Source: JAFDXJ01 sp039811225
GTDB lineage: Bacteria > Bacteroidota > Bacteroidia > Chitinophagales > Chitinophagaceae
Direction of reading: 5' to 3'
Length of the DNA stretch: 64,000 bases
Assembly: GCA_039811225.1 (NCBI GenBank)
Contig: JBDHYG010000001.1
Span: forward strand, 310,001 to 374,000
Each line of letters starts with the position of its first letter. Positions within the stretch are counted from its first letter, which is position 1. Positions 1 through 7,194 of this stretch are shown here, piece by piece. Made by a program: the position numbers and the translations under genes. The notes below the pieces were generated by a model that saw only the letters and a list, made by a program, of their open reading frames with translations, made no database searches and was not told the DNA's origin.

Positions 1-34
1 GGACTGGCTAAAAAAAACCATTCAATAAGCGCGT

Positions 35-628
35 ATGAATTTTCTTGCCCACGCATATCTTTCTTTTCAACATGACGATATACTGGTTGGCAATATGATT
101 AGTGATTATGTAAAAGGCAATAAGCGTTATCAATACACAATAAACATTCAAAAAGGCATCATTCTCCATCGCCGTATAGATGCCTTCACCGATGCAGATA
201 AACAAATCAAATTAACCAAAGAAATATTCCGGCCGGCTGTTGGGAATTATGCCGGCGCATTCCTCGATATCGCTTATGACCATTTCCTGGCAAAAGAAAT
301 ATTACGCTCCCGGTTTATGAAACTGCATGATTTTGTAGAAAACATTTATACACAACTCACCATTTCCTACGATATTTTACCTGAAAAATTCAAACTCATT
401 CTTCCTTCCATGATTTCCTATAACTGGCTAGAAAATTACAGGTACGAAACCGGGATTGAAAAAAGTTTTGCCGGGATTGAGACACGTGCCAAATTCCTGG
501 AACGCAATACCGGCGCCTATGCCTTATTTATGCAACACTATAAAACCCTGCAAAAAGGTTTCCAGGAATTTTTCCCACGCATCCAGGAATATGCATTCCG
601 GGAATTTGAATTATTAAACAAAGAATAA
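35..628 (+). CDS. ACP phosphodiesterase-like protein (DUF479/AcpH family)
   Basis: This 197-residue protein resembles the acyl-carrier-protein phosphodiesterase family, whose E. coli member AcpH removes the 4'-phosphopantetheine group from holo-ACP. Seen in the sequence: the family N-terminus MNFLAHAYLSF, then GNMISDYVKG near residue 20, GIILHRRIDAFTD near 41-53 and AYDHFLAKE near 80. These His/Asp-rich blocks are the expected metal-binding positions of the HD-like fold. Length fits the family (about 190-200). There is no signal peptide, so it is cytoplasmic. Only 34 bases precede it, so its promoter is not visible. asnB follows after 4 bases, probably in the same transcript. The exact substrate in Bacteroidota is an inference. 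Confidence 0.85.
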   Translation: MNFLAHAYLSFQHDDILVGNMISDYVKGNKRYQYTINIQKGIILHRRIDAFTDADKQIKLTKEIFRPAVGNYAGAFLDIAYDHFLAKEILRSRFMKLHDFVENIYTQLTISYDILPEKFKLILPSMISYNWLENYRYETGIEKSFAGIETRAKFLERNTGAYALFMQHYKTLQKGFQEFFPRIQEYAFREFELLNKE

Positions 629-632
629 TCCT

Positions 633-2501
633 ATGTGTGGCCTGGCCGGAATTATTGAAAAAAATGCAACGCAACTTTCTGCTAACCGGCTCCAGGTACT
701 ATCCGATACATTACAACATCGTGGCCCGGATGGCGCCGGCACCTGGATCGATGCAGATGGGCATTGTGGCCTGGCTCATCGACGATTAGCAATTTTAGAT
801 AAAAGCCCAGCGGCTGCACAACCACTGCATTACCTGCATTACACTGTAATGTTGAATGGCGAAATTTATAATTACCTCGAACTAAAAAATTTTTTACAGA
901 AGAAAGGTTACATCTTTAATACTGAGGGGGACACCGAAATTATTCCCGCTGCATTCGATCATTGGGGCATACATTGCCTGGAACGATTTGACGGGATGTT
1001 TGTTTTTACATTAGTCAATGAAAAAACAAAGACCCTATATATCGTGCGGGATCGCTTTGGCGAGAAGCCGCTTTATTATACTTATACCGGGCCGGCAACA
1101 AATTTTACTTCCTTTTTATTTGCCAGTGAAATGAAAGCGCTCTGGGCAGATGGTATTTCCCGGCAACTGGCCGGTACCCCGTTGCTCCAGTACCTGGCGC
1201 TGGGTGAAGTCTCTCATTTTCCGGATAAAAGCCAAACCTTTTATGAACATATTTATAACCTGCCGCAAGGTCATTACCTATGTATTGACATAAGCAAATA
1301 TCAATTTGCAAAAGAACAATGGTATCATCCTACTTTTGAAAAGAAAACCGCTGCCTGTGAGGAAGATACCTGCATACAGCAATTTTCATCTTTATTCGAA
1401 ACCTCTGTCGGCAGAAGATTGCGCAGCCATGTACATACCGGCAGCAGCCTGAGTGGAGGTATTGACTCAGCAAGTATCGTGGCCACCATTCATCAACTGG
1501 CAAACAAAAGCAGTCAATGGAAAAATATTGCCTTTACAGCCGCCTTCCCGGGTTTTCAAAAAGATGAATCCGAACGCAGTAAAGCAATTGCTGCTTACCT
1601 GGATATGCAACAGGAACTGATTTATCCATCTGTAAAGGATTGGATAGATGAGTTTGAAAAAATGATGTATCACCAGGAAGAACCTTTGCAAAGCAGTAGT
1701 GTGCTCACCCAATTTTTAGTGTACAAAAAAGCCCGGGAAAAAAATATTATTGTCCTGCTCGATGGCCAGGGAGCAGATGAATTGTTAGGCGGCTACAAAA
1801 AATATACACGCTGGTACCTACAATTTTTGTGGCGAAAAAATAAGCCATTGTTTAAAGCAGAAAAAGAAGCGCTGGCCCGGAATCATTTCCTGGATGATTG
1901 GAATTTTCGGGATAGGCTGGCAGCTATTTCACCGGCAAAAGCCAGTAAGGCATTACGGTTTACAGCCTTGCAAAAAATACGGCAGACACCGTTTATTCAT
2001 CCGGATTTTTACCGGGCTCACCGGCAACCAATCAACATTCAAAAGCCTGTTATCAACTGCCTTGAAGACATTTTATATTTCAATAGTTTTCAATCGGGCT
2101 TAGATGAATTGCTGCGGTATGCTGATCGAAATGCCATGGCACATTCGGTGGAAGTACGCCTGCCTTTTTTATATCATGAATTGGCTGAATTTATTTTTAG
2201 CCTTCCTGCTTCCATGAAGATACATGCCGGCTTTACAAAATGGATCCTGCGAAAAGCCACAGAAAATAAATTACCCGGGAATATAGTTTGGGCAAAAGGG
2301 AAAACCGGCTTTGAACCTCCGCAGGAAAATTGGATGAAGCAGACGCCCATTGTCGAACTGATCAGGCAAAGCCGTGCCCGCCTGGTAACACATGGCCTGT
2401 TACGGAAAGAAATTATAGAGGCGCCAATAATTGCCCGCGAGGCTCATGCTGCTGATAATTATGACTGGCGATTCTTATGTGTGGCAGCACTCTTAAAATA
2501 A
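633..2501 (+). CDS. asnB: asparagine synthase (glutamine-hydrolysing)
   Basis: This enzyme makes asparagine from aspartate, ATP and glutamine-derived ammonia. The protein starts MCGLAG, so Cys2 is the glutaminase nucleophile once Met is removed, which fixes the start. The class II amidotransferase domain spans about residues 2-210, with HRGPDG near 30-35 and NGEIYNY near 75-81. The synthetase domain follows, with the ATP pyrophosphatase loop SGGIDS near 274-279 and LDGQGADELLGGY near 375. At 622 residues it has the usual AsnB length and appears intact. It sits 4 bases after the ACP phosphodiesterase-like gene. Some AsnB relatives amidate cell-wall or natural-product substrates, but nothing nearby points to that. 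Confidence 0.95.
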   Translation: MCGLAGIIEKNATQLSANRLQVLSDTLQHRGPDGAGTWIDADGHCGLAHRRLAILDKSPAAAQPLHYLHYTVMLNGEIYNYLELKNFLQKKGYIFNTEGDTEIIPAAFDHWGIHCLERFDGMFVFTLVNEKTKTLYIVRDRFGEKPLYYTYTGPATNFTSFLFASEMKALWADGISRQLAGTPLLQYLALGEVSHFPDKSQTFYEHIYNLPQGHYLCIDISKYQFAKEQWYHPTFEKKTAACEEDTCIQQFSSLFETSVGRRLRSHVHTGSSLSGGIDSASIVATIHQLANKSSQWKNIAFTAAFPGFQKDESERSKAIAAYLDMQQELIYPSVKDWIDEFEKMMYHQEEPLQSSSVLTQFLVYKKAREKNIIVLLDGQGADELLGGYKKYTRWYLQFLWRKNKPLFKAEKEALARNHFLDDWNFRDRLAAISPAKASKALRFTALQKIRQTPFIHPDFYRAHRQPINIQKPVINCLEDILYFNSFQSGLDELLRYADRNAMAHSVEVRLPFLYHELAEFIFSLPASMKIHAGFTKWILRKATENKLPGNIVWAKGKTGFEPPQENWMKQTPIVELIRQSRARLVTHGLLRKEIIEAPIIAREAHAADNYDWRFLCVAALLK

Positions 2502-2507
2502 TTGATG

Positions 2508-2515
2508 CATCTTTG
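2508..2515 (+). promoter_or_regulatory. possible -7 promoter element
   Basis: CATCTTTG matches the Bacteroidota -7 consensus TAnnTTTG at all but the first position. It lies 17 bases before the ATG of the transsulfuration gene. I see no convincing -33 TTTG at the right distance, so this is a weak call. Confidence 0.3.
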
Positions 2516-2532
2516 CACAACATAAAAAACAA

Positions 2533-3681
2533 ATGAAGCATATGAAAGAAGCAACAAAATATATTCATGCAGGTGTAGAACCCGATCCGGGTACCGGCGC
2601 TATTATGACACCGATTTATCAAACCTCCACTTTTGTACAATCTGCTCCCGGCCAACATAAAGGCTTTGAATATGCCCGTTCACAGAATCCTACAAGATTT
2701 GCACTGGAACGTGCTATCGCAGAAATTGAACATGGCCGCCATGGCCTGGTTTTCAGCAGCGGTGTAGCAGCTACAGATGCTGTTATGAAATTACTGCAAC
2801 CGGGTGACGAAGTAATAGCAGCGAATGATATGTATGGCGGTACATACCGGCTATTTACCAAAGTATTTGAAAAATTTGGTATCCGGTTTACATTTATCAA
2901 TATGCAGGATGCAGCGAAGATTGAACAGGCTATTTCAGCCAATACCAAATTGATATGGCTGGAAACGCCCACCAATCCATTAATGAATATTACAGATATA
3001 GCAGCTGTTACAGCTATTGCTGCTAATAAAGGAATTAAAGTTTGCGTGGATAACACATTTGCTTCTCCATATTTACAAAATCCCATGGACCTGGGTGCCG
3101 ACATTGTTATGCACTCTGCCACCAAGTATTTAAGCGGGCATAGTGATGTAATCCAGGGGGCATTGGTCATGAAAGATGATACACTTCGTGATGATCTTTA
3201 TTTTATACAAAAAAGTTGTGGCGCTGTTCCGGGTCCTATGGATTGTTTCCTTGTTTTACGTGGTATTAAAACACTGCATGTCCGCATGCAACGGCATTGT
3301 GAAAACGGGGAGAAATTGGCGCATTTTCTGCGAGACCACAAAAAAGTGGCTAAAGTCTATTGGCCGGGTTTTGAAGATCACCCCAACCATGAGGTGGCTA
3401 AAAAACAAATGAAAGGCTTTGGCAGTATGTTGAGTTTTGAATTGAAAGATGATTCGGATGAAAATACCCGGCGGGTTTTATCTTCCACAAAAATATTTGC
3501 CTTAGCAGAAAGCCTGGGTGGCGTGGAATCCCTGATCAACCATCCGGCATCCATGACACATGCATCTATTCCTCGCGAAGAGCGCTTGAAACATGGTTTG
3601 CGAGATGGCCTCATCCGCTTGAGTATCGGTATCGAAGATGTGGATGATTTAATGGAAGATTTGAACCAGGCTATAGGTTGA
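2533..3681 (+). CDS. PLP-dependent transsulfuration enzyme (cystathionine gamma-synthase/lyase type)
   Basis: This is a 382-residue Cys/Met-metabolism PLP enzyme. It probably works in cystathionine synthesis or cleavage between cysteine and homocysteine in the cytoplasm. Seen: the substrate/PLP motif YARSQNPTR near 47-55, SSGVAATDAV near 75, ETPTNP near 141, and the Schiff-base lysine in SATKYLSGHSD near residue 199. The C-terminal SLGGVESLINHP motif is also present. Length matches the family. Two Met codons (2533 and 2542) are possible starts. Sequence by eye cannot separate gamma-synthase, gamma-lyase and O-acetylhomoserine sulfhydrylase, so no symbol is given. Confidence 0.9.
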   Translation: MKHMKEATKYIHAGVEPDPGTGAIMTPIYQTSTFVQSAPGQHKGFEYARSQNPTRFALERAIAEIEHGRHGLVFSSGVAATDAVMKLLQPGDEVIAANDMYGGTYRLFTKVFEKFGIRFTFINMQDAAKIEQAISANTKLIWLETPTNPLMNITDIAAVTAIAANKGIKVCVDNTFASPYLQNPMDLGADIVMHSATKYLSGHSDVIQGALVMKDDTLRDDLYFIQKSCGAVPGPMDCFLVLRGIKTLHVRMQRHCENGEKLAHFLRDHKKVAKVYWPGFEDHPNHEVAKKQMKGFGSMLSFELKDDSDENTRRVLSSTKIFALAESLGGVESLINHPASMTHASIPREERLKHGLRDGLIRLSIGIEDVDDLMEDLNQAIG

Positions 3682-3692
3682 GGTTGATAACT

Positions 3693-4487
3693 ATGGAAAG
3701 GGACCTGAAATATTTTCTTGACAGGCAGGTAGAAAAATTCAATCATATCGATTTTATTGAAGCAGATCCAATTTCTATTCCACATGCTTTTACGAAACGC
3801 CAGGATATAGAAATTGCCGGTTTCTTTGCTGCCCTGTTTGCCTGGGGTAGCCGAAAAGTGATTCTAAAGAAAAGTGCGGAGCTCATGCAACGAATGGACC
3901 TGGCGCCTCATGATTTTGTCCGGTATCATTCAGCGAAAGATTTAAAACAGTTACAGGATTTTAAGCACCGCACATTTACAGGTAGTGACCTGATTTATTT
4001 AATTTCATTTTTACGAAAACATTATAGCCAACATCAATCTTTGGAAACAGCTTTTTCCCAATGGCTGCCACCACGGGCTGTGCATATAGAAAATGCATTG
4101 AATGGTTTCTATACCTATGTTTTCCCACCAGGAAAAAACGGAAGCAAAAACAGGGCGACCAAACATATTGCTGCCCCATTCAAAAATTCCACGTGTAAAA
4201 GATTGAATATGTATTTACGCTGGATGGTACGAAAAGATAAGACGGGTGTGGATTTCGGTTTATGGAAAAAAATTAAACCGGCCCAATTGATTTGTCCTTT
4301 AGATGTGCATGTTATACGGGTAGCCCGGCATTTTAAATTACTGGATCAAAAAGTGCCGGATTGGAAAGCAGCTGTAGCATTGACAAATACACTCAAACAA
4401 CTGGATGCCCGGGATCCGGTAAAATATGATTTTGCTTTATTTGGCCTGGGCGTTTCAGAAAAAAAATTAGCACATGTCAACTGGTGA
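3693..4487 (+). CDS. TIGR02757 / DUF2400 family protein, HhH-glycosylase-like
   Basis: This protein of about 264 residues belongs to the TIGR02757 group, distantly related to helix-hairpin-helix DNA glycosylases and of unknown function. Seen: GFFAALFAWGSRKVI near the N-terminus, a central RWMVRKD segment, CPLDVHVIRVARH near two-thirds, and FALFGLGV near the end. These are the positions expected of a helical DNA-binding fold. The frame opens with TTG at 3678 inside the previous gene. I prefer the ATG at 3693, which begins MERDLKYFLDRQV, 11 bases after the preceding stop. It overlaps the next gene by 14 bases, suggesting translational coupling. Confidence 0.75.
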   Translation: MERDLKYFLDRQVEKFNHIDFIEADPISIPHAFTKRQDIEIAGFFAALFAWGSRKVILKKSAELMQRMDLAPHDFVRYHSAKDLKQLQDFKHRTFTGSDLIYLISFLRKHYSQHQSLETAFSQWLPPRAVHIENALNGFYTYVFPPGKNGSKNRATKHIAAPFKNSTCKRLNMYLRWMVRKDKTGVDFGLWKKIKPAQLICPLDVHVIRVARHFKLLDQKVPDWKAAVALTNTLKQLDARDPVKYDFALFGLGVSEKKLAHVNW

Positions 4488-4779
4488 AGAAGATATATTT
4501 TTCCCCGGTGAATTAGCCACGTTGCAAAACAAAGCTTATACGGAAAAGTTAATAGCAGCCATACAGGTATTGATAGATACCGATTTTAACCGCCTTATAC
4601 AAATCCTGTACAATGTAGATATTGAGGAAAAACAATTAAAAGAAAATTTAGCTAAGCAGGCGCCACAACAGGCAGCAACTATCATAGCGGGTATGTTGAT
4701 AGCCCGGCAGATACAAAAAATTCATACACGGGAAAAATTTAAAACAGATAACCACGATAGTGCTGAAGAACGATGGTAA
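4474..4779 (+). CDS. small hypothetical protein, coupled to TIGR02757 gene
   Basis: This 101-residue soluble protein has no signal peptide or membrane segment. I do not recognise a named family. It is mostly helical by composition, with a long polar region IEEKQLKENLAKQAPQQ near 50-66 followed by a hydrophobic stretch TIIAGMLIARQI. Its ATG lies inside the end of the TIGR02757 gene (14-base overlap), which argues that it is a real, co-translated gene. The Lrp-type regulator converges on it 9 bases downstream. No function is proposed. Confidence 0.65.
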   Translation: MSTGEEDIFFPGELATLQNKAYTEKLIAAIQVLIDTDFNRLIQILYNVDIEEKQLKENLAKQAPQQAATIIAGMLIARQIQKIHTREKFKTDNHDSAEERW

Positions 4780-4788
4780 CATCAGATT

Positions 4789-5265
4789 TTATTTCTTACC
4801 GGGTTGCAGCGCTACACTGCGTGAAAAACTTTCTTCCAGGGAAATTAATGTTTCCGTGCGCTCAATTCCTTTTATTTTCTGCAATTCATCATGCAGTACG
4901 GTTTTTAATTCCTGGATATTTTTACATACCACTTCAGCAAACATGCTGTAATTCCCGGTAGTATAATTGAGCCGCACGATCTCCGGGATTTTTTTCAATT
5001 CTTTGGCTACCGTATCATACAATGAACTTTTCTCGAGAAAGATACCAATAAATGCAATGACATCATAACCGAGCGGTTTAAGGTTAACAGCCAGTTTACG
5101 ACCCAATACCACACCGGCATCCTCCAGTTTCCTGATACGTACATGTATGGTACCACCGGACACAAATAATTTTTTTCCCAATGTTGCATAAGAAATTGCA
5201 GAGGTATGTAACATTTCATGTAAGATCTGCAGGTCGAGTTTATCAAAATTCAAAGAAGCAGCCAT
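4789..5265 (-). CDS. Lrp/AsnC family transcriptional regulator
   Basis: This 158-residue DNA-binding regulator is of the feast/famine type, which senses amino acids. Residues about 8-60 form the AsnC helix-turn-helix, with LDLQILHEML, ISYATLGKKLFVSGGTIHVRIRKLEDAGVV. Residues about 70-145 form the RAM effector domain, including YDVIAFIGIFLE and the GNYSMFAEVV strand. Length and order match the family. It is transcribed alone on the minus strand and converges with the TIGR02757 operon. A 7+7 base inverted repeat and a -7-like box lie in its promoter region, consistent with the autoregulation usual for this family. The effector is unknown; the nearby asnB and transsulfuration genes are candidate targets by proximity only. 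Confidence 0.9.
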   Translation of the reverse strand: MAASLNFDKLDLQILHEMLHTSAISYATLGKKLFVSGGTIHVRIRKLEDAGVVLGRKLAVNLKPLGYDVIAFIGIFLEKSSLYDTVAKELKKIPEIVRLNYTTGNYSMFAEVVCKNIQELKTVLHDELQKIKGIERTETLISLEESFSRSVALQPGKK

Positions 5266-5290
5266 TTTCTATTAAGGATTTAGTATTTGT

Positions 5291-5298
5291 CAAAAATA
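5291..5298 (-). promoter_or_regulatory. -7 promoter element for the Lrp-type regulator
   Basis: Read on the minus strand the bases are TATTTTTG, a full match to TAnnTTTG. It lies 25 bases upstream of the regulator's ATG. The surrounding region is very AT-rich, so a chance match is possible. Confidence 0.45.
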
Positions 5299-5306
5299 AT
5301 TTAAAT

Positions 5307-5327
5307 AATTTAGATATTTTCTAAATT
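5307..5327. promoter_or_regulatory. inverted repeat, candidate autoregulatory operator
   Basis: The arms AATTTAG and CTAAATT are exact reverse complements separated by 7 bases. The dyad lies just upstream of the -7 box of the Lrp/AsnC-type gene. Lrp-family dimers commonly bind such AT-rich dyads in their own promoters, so an operator role is inferred from position and family. Confidence 0.4.
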
Positions 5328-5391
5328 TTATAAAATTTCATAGAATTATTTCAATAATTCAAGTTCTTTATTTAACATTGCACTATAAGAA

Positions 5392-5553
5392 TGTGGGGTG
5401 ATGAAATTTTTGGCAGACATACCCTCTCGTCTCGGGGGTGGGGATCAAAGGATAAACAAAGCATAGAGCCGACCATATGGCCGACCGGGGTTGACCACCA
5501 GGATTTGTGCCGTTGCTAACTTCCCCTTGTAGGTTCGAATCCTACCCCTACAG
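5392..5553 (+). ncRNA. tRNA-Leu-like RNA with expanded variable region
   Basis: A cloverleaf can be drawn by hand. Acceptor strands TGTGGGG (5392-5398) and CCCTACA (5546-5552) pair over 7 bases with one G-T. The D arm has stem ATG/CAT (5401-5403, 5418-5420) and a leucine-type loop with GG and AGA before the stem. The anticodon-position hairpin is CCCTC/GGGGG (5422-5426, 5434-5438). The T arm is perfect: GTAGG, TTCGAAT, CCTAC (5529-5545). Oddities: the variable region is 90 nt instead of about 15, closed by GGGGA/TCCCC (5440-5444, 5522-5526). The anticodon loop TCGTCTC lacks U33 and has a pyrimidine at 37. The discriminator is G rather than the A usual for leucine, and CCA is not encoded. It is either a non-decoding tRNA-like RNA or a tRNA pseudogene with an insertion. 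It is too short for a tmRNA. Confidence 0.5.
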
Positions 5554-5555
5554 CA

Positions 5556-5589
5556 AAGCTGCTTCATGTCAACGTGAAGCAGCTTTTTT
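5556..5589 (+). terminator. rho-independent terminator after the tRNA-like RNA
   Basis: An 11-base-pair hairpin (arms 5556-5566 and 5575-5585) with an 8-base loop runs straight into a T tract. It starts three bases after the tRNA-like acceptor stem, which supports transcription of that element on the plus strand. Confidence 0.85.
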
Positions 5590-5639
5590 ATTACCTTCAT
5601 TGCAGCAATTCCATTTTTTTCTTCACTCAATCAAACGAT

Positions 5640-6488
5640 ATGAAAAAATATATCCTGCTTTTTGCCTTACTTTTTTCTTTTCATGCAGTCCAGGCACAAA
5701 AGAATAAAGAACCAAAAGGAAATCTGTTTATTATAGGCGGTGGCGAACGCCCTGATAGCCTGATGCAGGCATTATTGCAAACGGCACAATTAAGCAAACA
5801 CGATTATATAGCCGTTTTGCCTATGTCCAGTGAAGAACCCGATACCAGCTTTTTTTATTTTAAAGAACAAATGGTTACCCTGTGTCCCAATACTATTGCC
5901 AACCTCAATTTCACAAAAGCCACTGTTTCCAATAAAATATTACTCGACTCCCTGCGCAAGGCCAAACTCATTTTTATCACCGGTGGGGATCAAACCCGTT
6001 TTATGAACATTGTATTGCATACACCCATTTATACCGTCATCCATGAAGCGTATAACAATGGAGCAACCATTTCAGGCAGTAGTGCCGGAGCAGCTGTAAT
6101 GAGCAAATACATGATTACCGGTAACCAGTTACGTGGCGATACTACATACCACGCCACTTTTGATCGTCTGTGGGATAAGAATATTGAATTTGCAGAAGGT
6201 CTTGGCTTATTGGACTCTTCTATTATCATTGACCAACACTTTATTGTTCGAAGCCGATATAACCGGCTCCTTTCTGCCATTTATGAGAAGCGGGGTTTTA
6301 CCGGCATTGGTATCAATGAAAGCACGGCGATTGTATATCATCAGCATCAAATTACCGTACGGGGCGAAAGCCAGGTGCTTGTTTTTTCTGATATGGAAAA
6401 TCCAGGCGTTGAAAATGGTTTTATAAAATTTTCCAATATTCACCTTGCCGCCTATACGGCCGGCGACCGTTTTAAAGTTAAAAAATGA
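5640..6488 (+). CDS. exported cyanophycinase-like peptidase (S51 family)
   Basis: This protein of about 282 residues belongs to the S51 serine peptidases, which include cyanophycinase (multi-L-arginyl-poly-L-aspartate cleavage) and dipeptidase E. Residues 1-19 form a signal peptide ending at HAVQA before QKN. Seen: FIIGGGERPD near 30, ITGGDQTRF near 113, and the nucleophile elbow GSSAGAA with Ser near 147. DQHFIVRSRYNRL near 200 is typical of the cyanophycinase branch. I take the ATG at 5640 because it begins the signal peptide; the longer frame from 5574 would start inside the terminator. No cyanophycin synthetase is visible, so the natural substrate is unknown and may be external peptide. 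Confidence 0.85.
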   Translation: MKKYILLFALLFSFHAVQAQKNKEPKGNLFIIGGGERPDSLMQALLQTAQLSKHDYIAVLPMSSEEPDTSFFYFKEQMVTLCPNTIANLNFTKATVSNKILLDSLRKAKLIFITGGDQTRFMNIVLHTPIYTVIHEAYNNGATISGSSAGAAVMSKYMITGNQLRGDTTYHATFDRLWDKNIEFAEGLGLLDSSIIIDQHFIVRSRYNRLLSAIYEKRGFTGIGINESTAIVYHQHQITVRGESQVLVFSDMENPGVENGFIKFSNIHLAAYTAGDRFKVKK

Positions 6489-6541
6489 AATCAACGTTTA
6501 AATTTTCGCATCATTTTTGCGTCATAGTATAAAAGTTTTTT

Positions 6542-7021
6542 ATGAAATACTTATTCCTGGCAGCCCTGCTTCCTTTGTTTGCAGCTTGCAGCAGTACAAA
6601 AAACATCACAACACAAGAGAATGATTTTTCTAAAATAAAATCAATGGTAGCTGAAAAAAATATTGAGTTTGTCGTGCAAAGAATGAACCCGGCAAAAGGG
6701 CTGCCCCAAAACATAACGAGTTTTTATCACCTGAAAACAAGCAATGACAGCCTCTATGTTCAATTACCTTATATAGGCCAGGCTTATATAGCGCCGGTAA
6801 ACCCGGGCCAGTCACCCTATGATTTTATTTCCACCTCCTTTGACTTCCAGGTAACGGCAGAAAAAGCAGACAGGTTGAATATTACAATCAAACCCAGGGA
6901 CAAACAAAATGTTCAGCAATTTAGCCTGGTCATTTACGATAATGGGAATGCCTCCTTAAGTGTTAATTCTTCTGACAGGCAAGGCATTTCTTATGATGGC
7001 TACATAGCACAACAGCATTAA
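6542..7021 (+). CDS. DUF4251 lipoprotein
   Basis: This 159-residue lipoprotein has a short hydrophobic leader ending LFAAC with the lipid-anchor Cys at residue 16, followed by SSTKN. The mature part is polar with a repeated beta-strand look (SLYVQLPYIGQAY, FDFQVTAEK, QFSLVIYDNG). It matches the general pattern of the DUF4251 family of Bacteroidota envelope proteins, whose function is unknown. It follows the cyanophycinase-like gene by 53 bases, which hold a possible CATTTTTG -7 element, so it may have its own promoter. Confidence 0.75.
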   Translation: MKYLFLAALLPLFAACSSTKNITTQENDFSKIKSMVAEKNIEFVVQRMNPAKGLPQNITSFYHLKTSNDSLYVQLPYIGQAYIAPVNPGQSPYDFISTSFDFQVTAEKADRLNITIKPRDKQNVQQFSLVIYDNGNASLSVNSSDRQGISYDGYIAQQH

Positions 7022-7084
7022 TTTTTTACTGCCCATAATTTAGATAAATATAAGCAGGAGCATATAACATTCCATTCGTGCCCT

Positions 7085-7092
7085 TACATTTG
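7085..7092 (+). promoter_or_regulatory. -7 promoter element for the DUF3078 gene
   Basis: TACATTTG is an exact match to the Bacteroidota -7 consensus TAnnTTTG, about 103 bases before the preferred ATG of the DUF3078 gene. No clear -33 TTTG is seen. The implied leader is about 95 bases. Confidence 0.4.
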
Positions 7093-7194
7093 CATTTTTA
7101 TTTCAAAAAATTGAAAAACATCTACCGTACCTTTTCTTAACAGGATACTTCATGGATGCTTTTCAATGGATCATTCATTATTAAAAACACAAAA

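Noticed and set aside
2619..3170. 183-residue open frame on the minus strand
   Set aside because: It lies wholly antisense to the transsulfuration gene, has no recognisable domain and is a shadow of codon bias.
5392..5553. tmRNA or group I intron-containing tRNA
   Set aside because: The element is only 162 bases. A tmRNA is about 350 bases with a tag-coding region, and a group I intron needs over 200 bases and a conserved core. Neither is seen.
5437..5553. alternative tRNA starting at 5437 (GGTGGGG acceptor)
   Set aside because: It would give a 6-base acceptor stem but no D arm or anticodon arm of proper spacing. The 5392 start gives a full set of stems.
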